Source: Pseudomonadota bacterium
Lineage (GTDB): Bacteria > Pseudomonadota > Alphaproteobacteria > Rhizobiales > Xanthobacteraceae
Direction of reading: 5' to 3'
Assembly (NCBI GenBank): GCA_023430245.1
Contig: JAEZBA010000323.1
Span: 1-12,255, forward strand
Length of the DNA: 12,255 bases
A model generated the notes under the pieces. It had not been told where the DNA came from. It ran no database searches and worked only from the letters and a program-made list of their open reading frames with translations. The stretch's first letter is position 1, and every line of letters starts with the position of its first letter. Position numbers and translations under genes: made by a program. Positions 11,393 through 12,255 of this stretch are shown piece by piece.

Positions 11393-12255
11393 ATGCATCA
11401 TTTTGCCTATCGCAGCGGCGGGCTTCACGCCGAGGCGGTAGATATCACCGCCCTCGCGGACGCAGTCGGAACGCCGTTCTATTGCTATTCGACCGCGACT
11501 CTGGAGCGGCATTACCGCGTCTTCGCCGATGCGTTCGCCGACGTTCCGTCGCTGGTCTGCTACGCGGTCAAGGCCAATTCCAACCAGGGCGTGATCGCGA
11601 CGCTGGCGCGGCTCGGCGCCGGCGCCGACGTGGTGTCGGCCGGCGAGATGAAGCGTGCGCTGGCCGCTGGCATTCCGCCGGAAAAGATCATGTTTTCCGG
11701 CATCGGCAAGACCGCGTCCGAACTGGCCGCTGCGATCGAGACCGGCATCCTCTGCGTGAATGTCGAATCCGAGCCGGAACTCGATCTGCTGTCGCAGATC
11801 GCATCCGGAAAGGGTCGCCGCGTCGACATCTCGATCCGCGTCAATCCCGACGTAGACGCGAAGACGCATGCCAAGATCGCGACCGGAAAATCCGAGAATA
11901 AATTCGGCATTCCGATCAGCCGCGCGCGCGAGGTATACCGGCACGCTGCCTCGCTTCCCGGTATCCATGTTGCCGGCGTCGACATGCATATCGGCAGCCA
12001 GATCACCGAATTGTCTCCGTTTGCGGATGCGTTCGCGCTGCTGTCGGATTTCGTGCAGGCATTGCGCGCGGATGGCCACACGATCTCCCATGTCGATCTT
12101 GGCGGCGGCCTCGGCATTCCTTATCGCGAAGGCGATGACATCCCGCCCGATCCGGCCGCCTATGCGAAAGTGGTGAAGGAGGCGACGCGCGGACTCGGCT
12201 GCAAGCTGATCTTCGAGCCGGGCCGGCTGATCGTCGGCAATGCCGGTATCCTCGT
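11393..12255 (+). CDS. lysA: Diaminopimelate decarboxylase, partial
   Basis: LysA is the PLP-dependent enzyme that decarboxylates meso-diaminopimelate to lysine, the last step of the DAP pathway. The 287 full codons in the window show the alanine-racemase-like barrel: CYAVKANSN with the PLP lysine Lys60, the HIGSQ motif at 199-203, the phosphate-binding GGGLG at 237-241, and EPGR at 275-278. The C-terminal beta domain with the CESxD motif lies past the window end. The ATG at 11393 is 6 nt after the lptM stop and has no Shine-Dalgarno, so initiation probably depends on ribosomes finishing lptM. Together argH-lptM-lysA link arginine, LPS-assembly and lysine/peptidoglycan functions. Confidence 0.97.
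   Translation, partial: MHHFAYRSGGLHAEAVDITALADAVGTPFYCYSTATLERHYRVFADAFADVPSLVCYAVKANSNQGVIATLARLGAGADVVSAGEMKRALAAGIPPEKIMFSGIGKTASELAAAIETGILCVNVESEPELDLLSQIASGKGRRVDISIRVNPDVDAKTHAKIATGKSENKFGIPISRAREVYRHAASLPGIHVAGVDMHIGSQITELSPFADAFALLSDFVQALRADGHTISHVDLGGGLGIPYREGDDIPPDPAAYAKVVKEATRGLGCKLIFEPGRLIVGNAGIL

Noticed and set aside
11378..12091. 237-codon minus-strand frame opposite lysA
   Set aside because: It is the antisense shadow of a well-supported diaminopimelate decarboxylase and has no ribosome binding site or motif.

Overview
The window looks like high-GC alphaproteobacterial chromosome, most probably from the Bradyrhizobium/Rhodopseudomonas/Afipia group (Nitrobacteraceae). This rests on a TlpA protein whose four cysteines match the spacing of Bradyrhizobium TlpA, on the gene order tlpA / argH-lptM-lysA, and on overall codon use. 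No rRNA, tRNA, insertion sequence, phage gene or CRISPR array was seen. No stretch of more than about 205 bases lacks a gene.

Left edge (1-1728): the first 25 codons of a short-chain dehydrogenase on the minus strand. It is divergent from a 482-aa plus-strand protein with a GNAT acetyltransferase domain behind an unusual N-terminal domain. The 204-bp gap between them carries two perfect stem-loops and an EcfG-like general-stress promoter candidate.

Middle (1741-8174): twelve tightly packed minus-strand genes that look like one operon. In order of transcription: ArsR-type regulator, SRPBCC/AHSA1 protein, glutathione S-transferase (GST), VOC glyoxalase-fold protein, DUF899 thioredoxin-like protein, DUF1428 protein, PhnB-type VOC protein, AHSA1-type SRPBCC protein, membrane-anchored SRPBCC protein, DUF1579 protein, four-TM membrane protein, and a second GST. 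The regulator gene has a good sigma70 promoter that predicts a leaderless mRNA. An ArsR-style inverted repeat sits across its start codon. The families point to binding, detoxification or redox handling of small molecules, but no known pathway is recognisable. This is the part of the window most likely to be an undescribed system.

Right part (8324-12255): two small plus-strand genes, an orphan 140-aa protein and a YjfB-type putative motility protein, lie behind a CtrA-like site. They converge on tlpA, a membrane-anchored thioredoxin for cytochrome oxidase assembly. Divergent from tlpA is argH (arginine biosynthesis), followed by lptM (a lipoprotein linked to LPS transport) and lysA (lysine biosynthesis), which runs off the window. 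A 10-codon ORF with two Arg codons ends in an ATGA overlap with the argH start and may be a leader peptide.
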